Source: Vogesella aquatica (lineage in GTDB: Bacteria > Pseudomonadota > Gammaproteobacteria > Burkholderiales > Chromobacteriaceae). Taken from it: a stretch of 64,000 bases of DNA. The notes under the pieces are model-generated. The model worked only from the letters and a program-made list of their open reading frames with translations, searched no databases and was not told the origin of the DNA. Numbering within the stretch: the stretch's first letter is position 1; each line of letters begins with the position of its first letter. The translations under genes and the position numbers were made by a program. The stretch spans positions 1-64,000 of the forward strand of contig NZ_JAQQLF010000010.1 in the NCBI RefSeq assembly GCF_028548455.1, written 5' to 3'. Positions 24,825 through 32,714 of the stretch are shown one piece after another.

Positions 24825-25329
24825 ATGGGTGGCTACCGGCGCCTTGCTCGCCGGCTTGATGGTAACGGAGGTCGTCATGGCCCTGCCTGCAGAGCTCGCA
24901 AACCTGCGCCCCTTAGGGCAGGGCAATTTGCGCTGGTTCGGTTTCAAGCTGTACGACGCTACGCTGTATACCCAGCAGGGCCAGGCGTTTGACTGGGCGC
25001 GGCCGTTTGCGCTGTCGTTGCGCTACGCCCGCGATATTCCGTCGGCCAAGATCGTCGATATCAGCCTGGAAGAAATGCAGCGCTACGGCCTGCCGGAAAA
25101 CCGCCGCACCAGCTGGCGCGATACCTTGGCTGCAGCCATCCCCGACGTACAGCAGGGCGACGAAATTGTCGGTGCATTCGATGGCAACAGCCTGCGCTTC
25201 TGGCACAACGGCCGCCACACGCGCACGGTGGACGACCCGCTGCTGGCGCGCATGTTTTTCCGCATCTGGTTAGACCCGGCCTCGCGTGCGCCGGCGCTGC
25301 GCGAGCAGCTGCTGAACGGCCGCGGATGA
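24817..25329 (+). CDS. Chalcone-isomerase-like periplasmic protein
   Basis: A 170-residue protein with a short signal peptide (MSRWVATGALLAGLMVTEVVMA) and a chalcone-isomerase-like fold, seen in GQGNLRWFGFKLYDATLY and FALSLRYARDIPSAKIVDIS. Bacterial members of this family lie in CFA/FAD-oxidoreductase operons and probably bind fatty acids rather than flavonoids. A catalytic role is not shown by the sequence. It overlaps genes on both sides, so it is part of the coupled operon. Confidence 0.75.
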   Translation: MSRWVATGALLAGLMVTEVVMALPAELANLRPLGQGNLRWFGFKLYDATLYTQQGQAFDWARPFALSLRYARDIPSAKIVDISLEEMQRYGLPENRRTSWRDTLAAAIPDVQQGDEIVGAFDGNSLRFWHNGRHTRTVDDPLLARMFFRIWLDPASRAPALREQLLNGRG

Positions 25330-26558
25330 CGCCCCTGCAGCTGGCGCTGGCCGGCCTGGCGGCCATGCCGCTCGCCATGCTGGCCTTGCCGGTGTACCTG
25401 CATTTGCCGGCGCTGTACGCCCGCGACTTTGGCATGGCGCTATCCAGCCTGGGCTTGCTGCTGTTTGTGACGCGGCTGCTGGACACCGTGCTGGACCCGC
25501 TGCTGGGGCAGTGGCAAGACCGCCTGGGGCGTAGCGCGCTGCGTCTGGCGGCTGGGTTGGCCGCAGCCGCTGCCGTAGCGGGCTTTGCCTGGCTGCTGTG
25601 GCCGCAGCCGGGCTGGCCGCTGTGGCTGCAGCTGTCTGGTGCGCTGCTGCTGGTATACCTGGCGCACGGTTGGCTCACCATCGCTCTGCTGCGCTACGGC
25701 GCCGCGCTGTGGCCCACGCCGGCCGGCCGGGCGCGGGTAGCTGCCTGGCGCGAGGGCTGGGGGCTGGCGGGTGTGCTGCTGGCGGCAGCACTGCCGGCAT
25801 GGTGGGCCGGCAGCATGGGCGAGATGGCGGCCATGCAGCGCTTTGTCTGGGTGCTGCTGGCCTTGGTACTGCTGGCAGGGTTGGCCGCAGTCTGGGCGCC
25901 GCGGCTACCGGCACCTGCCGCAGCCGAGGTGGCCGCACAAGCCGGGCCAGCCTGGTGGCGTGACGGCGCGTTGCGCGCCGCTGGTGTGGTGCTGCTGCTG
26001 AATGCGGTGGCCATGGCCATACCGGCGACCTTGCTGAATTTTTACGTGGCCGACGTGCTGCAGGCCAGCGCGCAGACCGGCGTATTTTTGCTGGCCTACT
26101 TTGTGGCGGCGGGCGCGTCGCTCCCCGCGTGGGTGTGGCTGGCCGACCGTATCGGCAAGGTGCGCGCCTGGCGGGCCGGCATGGCGCTGGCGCTGCTGGG
26201 CTTCATGCCGGTGCCGTTGTTGGCCGCCGGGGATAGTGCCGGTTTTACGCTGGTGTGCGTGCTGACCGGCGTGGCGCTGGGCGCAGATCTGGCCTTTGCC
26301 AGCGCGCTGGTGGCCGACGTGCTGGGCGCCCGCGTACAGCAGGCCGGTGGGGCGGTATTCGGTGCCGTGTCCATGCTCAACAAGCTGGCGCTGGCCGTGG
26401 CTGCCGGGGTGGCACTGCCGCTGGCGCAGTGGGCGGGCTATGTGCCCGGCCAGGCGGCCGGTGGCCTGATGTGGGTGTACGCGGCCTTGCCGGCACTTTT
26501 CAAATTGATGGCGTGGGGGTGCTTGCGATACCGGCCGCCCATGCAAGGAGCAGCATGA
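25326..26558 (+). CDS. MFS transporter of the GPH (melibiose-like) type
   Basis: A 410-residue inner-membrane carrier with about twelve helices. The segment FVTRLLDTVLDPLLGQWQDR matches the sodium/glycoside-symporter (GPH) subgroup of the major facilitator superfamily. Carriers of this kind recur in CFA/DUF1365 operons and may move a lipid or a precursor; no sugar role is implied. The start overlaps the preceding stop (ATGA). Codon use is very Leu/Ala-rich, and three copies of the dispersed word's core occur in it. Confidence 0.8.
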   Translation: MTPLQLALAGLAAMPLAMLALPVYLHLPALYARDFGMALSSLGLLLFVTRLLDTVLDPLLGQWQDRLGRSALRLAAGLAAAAAVAGFAWLLWPQPGWPLWLQLSGALLLVYLAHGWLTIALLRYGAALWPTPAGRARVAAWREGWGLAGVLLAAALPAWWAGSMGEMAAMQRFVWVLLALVLLAGLAAVWAPRLPAPAAAEVAAQAGPAWWRDGALRAAGVVLLLNAVAMAIPATLLNFYVADVLQASAQTGVFLLAYFVAAGASLPAWVWLADRIGKVRAWRAGMALALLGFMPVPLLAAGDSAGFTLVCVLTGVALGADLAFASALVADVLGARVQQAGGAVFGAVSMLNKLALAVAAGVALPLAQWAGYVPGQAAGGLMWVYAALPALFKLMAWGCLRYRPPMQGAA

Positions 26559-27100
26559 TGTGGAAACGATGGGCTTGGCTGGTGGCCGCGATGGCGGCAT
26601 TGGCACTGGGTGGCTGCAGTACCGCCAGTATCGACGACTACCGCGGTACGCGGCCAACCTTTGACCTGAAAAGCTACTTTGACGGCCCGGTGACGGCGCA
26701 AGGCACCTTTCAGGACCGCAGCGGCAAAGTCATCCGCCGCTTTACCGTGCAGATGAACGCCAGCTGGCAGGGCGATACCGGCGTGCTGGACGAGCACTTT
26801 AGCTACGACGACGGCGAAAAGCAGCGCCGCATCTGGACGCTGAAAAAGCTGCCCGACGGCCGCTACACCGGCACGGCGGATGACGTGGTCGGCCAGGCCA
26901 GCGGCCGCACCGAAGGCTTCGCCCTGTTCTGGGATTACACCCTGCGCCTGCCGGTAGACGGCACCGTGTACGAGGTACGCTTCGACGACTGGATGTACCA
27001 GCTGGACGAGCGCACGGTGCTGAACCGCTCGGTGATGAGCAAATGGGGCATCAAGCTGGGCGAGGTCACGCTGTTCTTTCGCAAAGGGGCGCAGCCGTGA
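26555..27100 (+). CDS. DUF3833 lipoprotein
   Basis: A 181-residue lipoprotein with signal peptide ending in the lipobox LALGGC (C21). The mature part carries the DUF3833 features YFDGPVTAQGTFQDRSGKVIRRF and EHFSYDDGEKQRRIW. The family is calycin-like in outline, perhaps binding lipid, but function is unproven. The double ATG at 26555 follows an AAGGAG site and overlaps the MFS stop codon. It is followed with overlap by the SDR gene. Confidence 0.8.
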   Translation: MMWKRWAWLVAAMAALALGGCSTASIDDYRGTRPTFDLKSYFDGPVTAQGTFQDRSGKVIRRFTVQMNASWQGDTGVLDEHFSYDDGEKQRRIWTLKKLPDGRYTGTADDVVGQASGRTEGFALFWDYTLRLPVDGTVYEVRFDDWMYQLDERTVLNRSVMSKWGIKLGEVTLFFRKGAQP

Positions 27101-27870
27101 GCCTGAACCCCAAGCTGCGTGATTGGCACGGCCAGCGCGTGTGGCTGGTGGGCGCCGGCCATGGCATAGGTGCGGCGCTGGCGCAGGCGCTGCAGCAGCA
27201 GGGCGCACACGTGGCGCTGTCCGGCCGTACCGAAGCCGCGCTGCACGCCGTAGCGGCCGGGCAAGAGCGCATGCAGGTACACGCGATGGATGCCACCGTG
27301 CCGGAAGACTGGCAGCGCGTACGCGACAGCCTGCTCGCCAGCTGGGGGCGCATCGACCTGGTGGTGATGCTGGCGGGCGATTACACCCCGCTGCGCGCCT
27401 GGGAGCTGACACCGGAAGCCGCGCAGCGCATGGTGAATGTCAACCTGCTGGCCAGCCTGTACGGTGTGGCGGCCAACGTACCGCAGCTGATGGCGCAGCA
27501 GGGCGGCGGGCTGGTGCTGGTAGCCAGCGTGGCCGGCTGGGCCGGCATGAGCAATGGCCTGGTATACGGTGCTACCAAGGCGGCGCTAAACCACCTGGCG
27601 CAAACGCTGTATCTGGACCTGCACCCGCACGGCGTGGGCGTGTACGTGGTGAACCCCGGTTTTGTCACTACGCGGCTTACCGCACAAAACGACTTTGCCA
27701 TGCCCGCGCTGATCAGCCCGCAGCAAGCCGCCGACGCCATCTTGCGTGGCCTGGCGCGCGGCGAATTTGACATCCATTTTCCCAAGCGTTTTACGCGTGC
27801 GCTGAAGTTGGCCGCACACCTGCCCTACCGCCTGTATTTCTGGCTTGCACACAAGGTAACCGGACTATGA
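27097..27870 (+). CDS. Short-chain dehydrogenase/reductase
   Basis: A 257-residue classical SDR. The cofactor loop is GAGHGIG (19-25), and the catalytic residues are S144, Y157 and K161 (YGATK). The usual NNAG is replaced by VMLAGDY. A hydrophobic C-terminal stretch (AAHLPYRLYFWLAHKVTGL) may bind the membrane, fitting a lipid substrate. The start is a GTG overlapping the DUF3833 stop; this choice puts the Rossmann motif at the normal distance. The reaction is unknown. Confidence 0.85.
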   Translation: MSLNPKLRDWHGQRVWLVGAGHGIGAALAQALQQQGAHVALSGRTEAALHAVAAGQERMQVHAMDATVPEDWQRVRDSLLASWGRIDLVVMLAGDYTPLRAWELTPEAAQRMVNVNLLASLYGVAANVPQLMAQQGGGLVLVASVAGWAGMSNGLVYGATKAALNHLAQTLYLDLHPHGVGVYVVNPGFVTTRLTAQNDFAMPALISPQQAADAILRGLARGEFDIHFPKRFTRALKLAAHLPYRLYFWLAHKVTGL

Positions 27871-28280
27871 ACCCCGCACTTGCCCGCCATCTGGACTGGT
27901 TTGCAACCCTTTCCCCCGCCACGCTGGACGAAATCGACGCGGTATACGCCGACGGCGCCAGCTTTCGCGACCCCTTTAACGTCATCAAGGGGCGCTCGCA
28001 GATCAAGGCGCTGTACGCACGCATGTTCCGTAGCCTGGCCGAGCCACGCTTCGTGATTGGCGAGGTCATCGCACAGGGTGACAAGGCCTTTGTCACCTGG
28101 GATTTCACCTTTGCCATGCTGGGCAAGCCGCAGTGCATCCACGGCGGTACCCTGTTTGTACTGGGCAGCGACGGCCGTATTGTGGACCACCGCGACTACT
28201 GGGACGCCGCCGAAGGCCTGTACGAAAAGCTGCCGCTGCTGGGCGGGCTGCTGCGCTGTCTGAAACGGCGCGTGGCATAA
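27867..28280 (+). CDS. SnoaL/NTF2-like protein
   Basis: A 137-residue protein with a nuclear-transport-factor-2-like fold, recognised from the pattern LYADGASFRDPFNVIKGRSQI, then the strand-rich GDKAFVTWDFTFAM and GRIVDHRDYWDAAEGLYEKLPLLGG. Members are small ligand binders or isomerases. Its place in the lipid operon suggests binding of a fatty-acid intermediate. The start overlaps the SDR stop by four bases. The MerR gene follows after 46 bases, the only real gap in the operon. Confidence 0.75.
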   Translation: MNPALARHLDWFATLSPATLDEIDAVYADGASFRDPFNVIKGRSQIKALYARMFRSLAEPRFVIGEVIAQGDKAFVTWDFTFAMLGKPQCIHGGTLFVLGSDGRIVDHRDYWDAAEGLYEKLPLLGGLLRCLKRRVA

Positions 28281-28316
28281 TGCCTGCCTTTGTTAATGTC
28301 TTGTCGCTTGCGGCCC

Positions 28317-28322
28317 TGTACA
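28317..28322 (+). promoter_or_regulatory. TGTACA half-site before the MerR gene
   Basis: TGTACA lies four bases before the start codon of the MerR-family gene and repeats half of the palindrome at the operon promoter. It could permit autoregulation. A single hexamer is weak evidence. Confidence 0.35.
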
Positions 28323-28326
28323 AATC

Positions 28327-29238
28327 ATGAACGAACTGCCCGAAAACGACGCCACTGGCCTGCCGATTGCCGCCATCGAGCGCGAAACCGGCATCCCCAA
28401 AGACCTGCTGCGCATGTGGGAGCGCCGCTACGGCTTTCCGCAGCCCGCGCGCGATGCCGCCGGCGACCGCTTGTACTCGCAGGCCGACCTGGCGCGGCTA
28501 AAGCTGATTCGCCGCCTGCTCGACCTGGGGTTTCGCCCCGGCAAGCTGATGGCCATGAGCGATGCCCAGCTGCAGGCGCTCACCACCGAGCACACCCCGC
28601 AGCGCCAGGTGTCCGACGTATGCCAGGGCCTGGTGGCAGCGCTACAAAGCCACGATGCGCAAGCCACGCGTGCCTACCTGCGCCACCGCATGCTGGAGCT
28701 GGGGCTGCGCCGCTTTGCCTGCGACTTTTTGCCCGAGGCCAACCAGCTGGTGGGCGATGCGTGGATGCGCGGCGAGCTGCAGATTGCCGAAGAACACTTG
28801 TACTCCGAGGCGGTCAGCCGGGTGATGCGGGAAACCCTGGCGGCCATTCCGGCCGGCGCCATGTCGCCCCGCGTGATGCTGACCACGCCACCGGGCGAGC
28901 TGCATGTGCTGGGTCTGCTGATGGTGGAGGCGCTGCTACGCCTGGCCGGTTGCGACGCCATCGCCTTCGGCGCGCAGATGCCGCTGCAGGACGTGGCATT
29001 TGCCGCAGAAAAGCATCAGGTGGATATTGTGGTGCTGTCGTTCTCCGGTGCGTACGAGGGCAGTGTGCAGGCTGTGGCCGAACAGCTGCGTGCACTATTA
29101 CCTGCCGCGACACAGCTGTGGCTGGGGGGCAAGGGCTGTCGCGGCCTGCGCCAGCTGCCGCAGGGTGTTATCCATCTGCAGGAACCCGGCCAGCTGGACG
29201 AGCTGGTAGCGCAGTGGCGCGCCCGGCCTGCCGGCTAG
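28327..29238 (+). CDS. MerR-family regulator with B12-binding photoreceptor module
   Basis: Last gene of the lipid operon; 303 residues. An N-terminal MerR winged helix (IAAIERETGIPKDLLRMWERRYGFPQP, 14-40) is followed by a helical domain with W146-x9-E156-H157 and a cobalamin-binding Rossmann domain with ELHVLG (191-196, H193 being the lower axial ligand) and a C-terminal GGKG loop. These are the adenosylcobalamin contacts of CarH/LitR, and the H157-H193 spacing is close to CarH. Such proteins repress in the dark and release DNA in light when the Co-C bond breaks. Light control here is inferred, not shown. Confidence 0.88.
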   Translation: MNELPENDATGLPIAAIERETGIPKDLLRMWERRYGFPQPARDAAGDRLYSQADLARLKLIRRLLDLGFRPGKLMAMSDAQLQALTTEHTPQRQVSDVCQGLVAALQSHDAQATRAYLRHRMLELGLRRFACDFLPEANQLVGDAWMRGELQIAEEHLYSEAVSRVMRETLAAIPAGAMSPRVMLTTPPGELHVLGLLMVEALLRLAGCDAIAFGAQMPLQDVAFAAEKHQVDIVVLSFSGAYEGSVQAVAEQLRALLPAATQLWLGGKGCRGLRQLPQGVIHLQEPGQLDELVAQWRARPAG

Positions 29239-29267
29239 GTTTGCAAAACCGTAGCGGCTTGACCATA

Positions 29268-29298
29268 ACAAAGGGACCGGCGTGCGGTCCCTTTGTTT
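29268..29298. terminator. Terminator of the lipid operon
   Basis: AACAAAGGGACC and GGTCCCTTTGTT form a strong stem with a T-rich tail between convergent genes. It should end both the operon and the DUF1841 transcript. Confidence 0.85.
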
Positions 29299-29316
29299 TA
29301 CGCCAGACAATCCGGC

Positions 29317-29793
29317 TCAGTCGTCCATGTCTTTCAGGTTCAGGCGGCGTTCGTCTTCCGGGTCTTGGCCCAGCTTGCCGCGAATACAGGACAGGTACAC
29401 GTTGACATCCGGCCCGCCGCCGTAGCGCTGCGCCTGCCAGATCATCTCGCCCAGGCAGTCGATTACTTCGTGTTGCGCGTCGTGTTCGCTGCCGGTTTTG
29501 GCCAGCAGCTGCTGGTATAGGGTGCGAATGCCAAACGGCTGGTCGATGGACAGCTGTTCTTCCACCGCCAGGTGCATGCTCATGTGCATGAAGGGGTTGG
29601 TTTCGCCTTGCTCCGGCAGCCATTCGCGCTCGCCGTACTGCTCGGGGCGGCTAAGGATGGCGTGGTACTCGGGGTGGGCGGCAATCACACTGGCGAGCAG
29701 CTTTTCCAGGTCGCTGAGCGGGTGGCCGGCTTGCTGTTTTTGCCAGGTATCAAAAAAGAAACGGCGGGCATCCTGCCGGCTGGGTGCAAACAT
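29317..29793 (-). CDS. DUF1841 protein
   Basis: A 158-residue cytosolic protein of the DUF1841 family, found mainly in beta- and gammaproteobacteria; function unknown. Family features include MFAPSRQDARRFFFDTWQK at the N-terminus, NPFMHMSMHLAVEEQLSIDQP and the C-terminal YLSCIRGK. The ATG at 29793 starts the conserved block; a longer frame exists upstream. It is divergent from the glutathione peroxidase gene with about 50 bases between them. Confidence 0.85.
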   Translation of the reverse strand: MFAPSRQDARRFFFDTWQKQQAGHPLSDLEKLLASVIAAHPEYHAILSRPEQYGEREWLPEQGETNPFMHMSMHLAVEEQLSIDQPFGIRTLYQQLLAKTGSEHDAQHEVIDCLGEMIWQAQRYGGGPDVNVYLSCIRGKLGQDPEDERRLNLKDMDD

Positions 29794-29846
29794 GATTGTT
29801 GACTGATTTGTTCGGGAAATCAGCATTATACGGAGACACACGCACC

Positions 29847-30326
29847 ATGACCACGCTTGCCAGCTTTGCGGCCAACCTGGCCGATGGCCGCCCGCAGCCC
29901 CTGGCCGATTACCTGGGCCAGGTGGTGCTGGTGGTGAATACCGCCAGCGAATGCGGCTATACCCGCCAGTACCAGGGCCTGCAGGAACTGCAGGCCGCCC
30001 TGGGGGCGCGCGGCTTTACCGTACTGGCTTTCCCGTGCAACCAGTTTGGTGGCCAGGAGCCGGGCAGCGCAGACGACATCGCTACCTTTTGCGAGACACG
30101 CTTTGGCGTAAGCTTCCCGCTGTTTGCCAAGGGCGACGTCAACGGCCCCGCCGCCAGCCTGCTGTGGCAATGGCTTACCGGTGTGGAAAGCGGCCACCCG
30201 CACCCGGTAAAGTGGAACTTCACCAAGTTCCTGATCGACCGCAAAGGCCGGCTGGTCAAACGCTACGAGCCCGCCGCCGAGCCGCACGAACTGCTGCCGG
30301 ATATCGAGGCGCTGCTGGGTGGCTAG
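29847..30326 (+). CDS. Glutathione peroxidase family (thiol peroxidase)
   Basis: A 159-residue peroxidase that reduces hydroperoxides, possibly lipid peroxides, using glutathione or thioredoxin. The catalytic triad is visible: C36 in NTASECGYT (cysteine rather than selenocysteine), Q66 in FPCNQFGGQEP and W123 in KWNFTKF. No signal peptide is present. GGAG lies upstream of the ATG. Its nearness to the lipid operon may be coincidence, as it has its own divergent promoter region. Confidence 0.9.
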   Translation: MTTLASFAANLADGRPQPLADYLGQVVLVVNTASECGYTRQYQGLQELQAALGARGFTVLAFPCNQFGGQEPGSADDIATFCETRFGVSFPLFAKGDVNGPAASLLWQWLTGVESGHPHPVKWNFTKFLIDRKGRLVKRYEPAAEPHELLPDIEALLGG

Positions 30327-30963
30327 CCGGTAGCGCTGGATCAGAGAAAGACCGCTAGCTTGTGGTGCCTAATGTTGACCCGACGCGCAGAGCGGCGCCG
30401 CTATGGGCATAGCGTACAGCCGTACTGGCGGACGCTGGTGATTGCAGCATCCAGAGCTGTCTGCTATCGCCAAGCTGGTCTGCATCTAGGCAAAAGGTGC
30501 TACCGGTGGGGGGGCTCGTTCTATGGGGCCCTGCATCCTATTTCTTTGCGACATGCCTGGCATGGTGGATTCTTGCCGCCCACTTGGGGGCGGCACTGTC
30601 ATTGGGGCCGGTTAACGCCATTTTTGCTGCATCGGCGCATGTCAGGTGGTGGCATGCGTGAAAAAACCGGCCGCAGCAGGGCGATCCCTGCCAGTACGGT
30701 TTGACCAAGCAGTGCCCCACAAGGCGAGCACCCCGCAGTGCCGGCCGGATAAGCTTACCGCTGCGGCGGTGTCGGGCTTGCGCGGGGAACCACCCGGCGT
30801 ATCGCTTTCCACCCGGCATTGGAAAACGCCAGTTGCCTATACCCCATGCAAACTCTGCAATGATCTCTTGTTCCTGTACCGCTGGCTTTTGGCTTTGGCA
30901 TTTAGCCCGGCACATTCGTCAACACGGGTTGACACGATGAGGATCGTCAACTAATGTTGACGC
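30327..30963. other. Long intergenic region without a gene
   Basis: Over 630 bases hold no convincing gene. Short ORFs on both strands lack ribosome sites and family features, and base composition is uneven, as in decayed sequence. There is no clear terminator after the peroxidase gene. The last 50 bases contain the promoter and paired operators of the following HTH gene. A GTTGAC half of that operator also occurs near 30374. Confidence 0.55.
30918..30961 (+). promoter_or_regulatory. Promoter with two identical operators for the HTH gene
   Basis: TTGACA (30929-30934) and TAATGT (30952-30957) are spaced by 17 bases, a near-consensus promoter. Two copies of the dyad GTCAAC-N4-GTTGAC (30918-30933 and 30946-30961) cover the -35 and -10. 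Their centres are 28 bases apart. This looks like an autoregulated switch. Transcription should start at or next to the ATG at 30964, giving a leaderless mRNA. Confidence 0.7.
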
Positions 30964-31179
30964 ATGATAGACCTCAAATCTCTTCCCCCTGCTGAAGAGC
31001 CTGCCGAAGCTTTGGCCGCTGTTGTCGCACTGCGACTACTGGCCGATAAACTTGAACATCGTGCTGTCATGGCTGCGCTTGAACAGGGGTGGTCCTGGTC
31101 GCAAATTGCCGAGGCACTTGGTGTCTCCAAACAGGCTGCACATAAGCGCTTGGCAAACGTTCACTCCAAAACTGATTGA
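30964..31179 (+). CDS. Small helix-turn-helix protein
   Basis: A 71-residue protein with one helix-turn-helix near the C-terminus (GWSWSQIAEALGVSKQAAHKRLA), of the kind paired with Clp-N-domain genes. The N-terminus is Ala/Leu-rich and helical and may dimerise. No ribosome site precedes the ATG, and the -10 element ends six bases before it, so translation is probably from a leaderless mRNA. It is the likely ligand of the two palindromes over its own promoter. The following Clp-N gene starts a few bases after its stop codon. Confidence 0.75.
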   Translation: MIDLKSLPPAEEPAEALAAVVALRLLADKLEHRAVMAALEQGWSWSQIAEALGVSKQAAHKRLANVHSKTD

Positions 31180-31193
31180 TGAAAGGCATTCTT

Positions 31194-31736
31194 ATGTTTA
31201 AAACCATCAGGCAGCGTTTTCGTGATATGAACACAATCAAAGCACTTTGTTTGGCCGCCGAAAAATTTGGCAATGCCGATGGTCAAATGAAGCCGGGTGC
31301 CGAGCATTTTGTTCTGTCAGCCTTGGCGTTGCCTGATGGCACTGCCCGTAAGGCACTTCTGCGGCTACATGCCAACCCGGACTGCTTTCCTGCAGCCATC
31401 GCCAAGCAATACAAGGATGCATTGCACAGTGTGGGAGTGTCCTTATCTTGTGTGAATGACATTGCTGATCAGCCCACAGCGATACCGACTGGCGATGGTC
31501 TTTATAAAGCCCAACCGTCTGCTCAAGCATTAATGCAGACATTGACGCGCGAGATAATGAAGAAAGAACATAAAGCCGACTCGACGGCCCCGCTGCTGAG
31601 TGCCCACGTACTCTTGGCAGCCCTGTCTGCGCAATATGGTGTAGCCGCACGTGCCTTCCGTGCGATGGGTATTGACCCAGAAAAGCTCAACGAGGCAGCA
31701 AAGGCGGAAATTCTTGCGTATCGGACACGCCTATAA
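31194..31736 (+). CDS. Stand-alone Clp-N (double Clp repeat) protein
   Basis: A 180-residue protein resembling the N-terminal substrate- and adaptor-binding domain of ClpA/ClpC, without an ATPase part. Two repeats are visible: AEHFVLSALALPDGTARKALLRL near residue 35 and SAHVLLAALSAQYGVAARAFRAMGID near residue 140. It may bind partner or damaged proteins, or modulate the Clp protease. The ATG at 31194 has AAAGG at good spacing; starts at 31176 (TTG) and 31179 (ATG) overlap the HTH stop. It forms a two-gene unit with the HTH gene. Confidence 0.75.
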   Translation: MFKTIRQRFRDMNTIKALCLAAEKFGNADGQMKPGAEHFVLSALALPDGTARKALLRLHANPDCFPAAIAKQYKDALHSVGVSLSCVNDIADQPTAIPTGDGLYKAQPSAQALMQTLTREIMKKEHKADSTAPLLSAHVLLAALSAQYGVAARAFRAMGIDPEKLNEAAKAEILAYRTRL

Positions 31737-31828
31737 GTCCATGCTGCACTATCAAGGGGCTTAAGCGGGACGGCGGTAATCAGGCCAGTACCCTAGCCTT
31801 ATGTTAGACATTGCCAAGGAGCTGCCGA

Positions 31829-32149
31829 ATGTCATCGACCGCCATCGAATACGAGAAGCTCAAAGCCACACTAAAAACCAGCCAGGAAGTCACTGCAGGT
31901 CAAATGTTTGGCAAGTCATGCCTCAAAGTCAACGGCAAGGCTTTTGTGTCACTGCACAACGACAGGCTTGTATTCAAGCTCACAGGTGAACATCACAAAA
32001 AGGCGTTGTCTCTCGACAATGCAGCGCTTTGGGATCCCTCTGGGACAGGCCGCCCCATGAAAGAGTGGGTGGCCTTGCCAGTAGAGGAAGCCCAGCACTT
32101 CACGGAACTGGCAGCTGAAGCATTGGCTTACGTGAAGCGCTCACGGTAA
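31829..32149 (+). CDS. TfoX N-terminal-domain-like protein
   Basis: A 106-residue protein similar to the TfoX_N family: SQEVTAGQMFGKSCLKVNGKAFVSLHNDRLVFKLT is followed by GRPMKEWVALP, a segment common to these small single-domain proteins. Full-length TfoX/Sxy regulates competence in gammaproteobacteria, but the short members have no proven role, so no competence function should be assumed. AAGGAG precedes the ATG. It stands alone, with no terminator seen after it. Confidence 0.65.
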   Translation: MSSTAIEYEKLKATLKTSQEVTAGQMFGKSCLKVNGKAFVSLHNDRLVFKLTGEHHKKALSLDNAALWDPSGTGRPMKEWVALPVEEAQHFTELAAEALAYVKRSR

Positions 32150-32192
32150 CTCGCCGTCATGCCAGGGCGATTCAGGTTGACTGGCATGTCAG

Positions 32193-32714
32193 TCATTGCT
32201 GGAGCGTGCCAGATAAGCCATAAAGCGCCCCGACCAGGATAGTCGCGACAGCTACCGGAATGAACCAGCTCTCCCGTAAGTATTCGCCTTTCAATTTCAG
32301 TCCAATGAATTTCCCTTGGGCACGAGCCGTAGCAAAATACCAAAGAGGAAGCGCAACGATTTGCGTAAGGCGCAAGTAGGCATGGATAGTATGTGCGCTC
32401 AGGTGCGCAACTGCGCCATAGAAAGTGACACCTATAAATGCCAATAAGATGAATGTGCCCCATGACCACGCTACGAGGGCGCGCCGGGACTGCCCCAGAC
32501 GCTGCCAGTTCAGCGCATGAATGATTGCACCAAATATCGGGCTGAACGGCATGCTCAGAAGCGCCGCGACATCCGGATTCCAAAGGGTTGCGCTTGAGGC
32601 GGGAGAGAATGGTGTCGAGTACTTGTCTATTCTAAGCGTCACCAAATCTTGGCCGCAGCGGATGCAGTGCGCTGAACTTTCGACATTGTCAGCGCCGCAA
32701 GTGATGCAGAACAT
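32193..32714 (-). CDS. Zinc-ribbon membrane protein, function unknown
   Basis: A 173-residue protein with an N-terminal zinc ribbon (CITCGADNVESSAHCIRCG, two CxxC pairs at residues 3-24) and four likely membrane helices in the rest (WGTFILLAFIGVTFYGAV, IVALPLWYF and WFIPVAVATILVGALYGL are clear). The start at 32714 has an AAGGA site on the minus strand; the longer frame upstream is not protein-like. I do not recognise a named family. Codon use is less GC-biased than in the neighbouring housekeeping genes. Confidence 0.65.
   Translation of the reverse strand: MFCITCGADNVESSAHCIRCGQDLVTLRIDKYSTPFSPASSATLWNPDVAALLSMPFSPIFGAIIHALNWQRLGQSRRALVAWSWGTFILLAFIGVTFYGAVAHLSAHTIHAYLRLTQIVALPLWYFATARAQGKFIGLKLKGEYLRESWFIPVAVATILVGALYGLSGTLQQ

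Noticed and set aside
30360-30915. Coding ORFs on both strands of the 30.3-30.9 kb gap
   Set aside because: No ribosome sites, odd amino acid composition, no family motifs; they look like chance open frames in GC-rich DNA.
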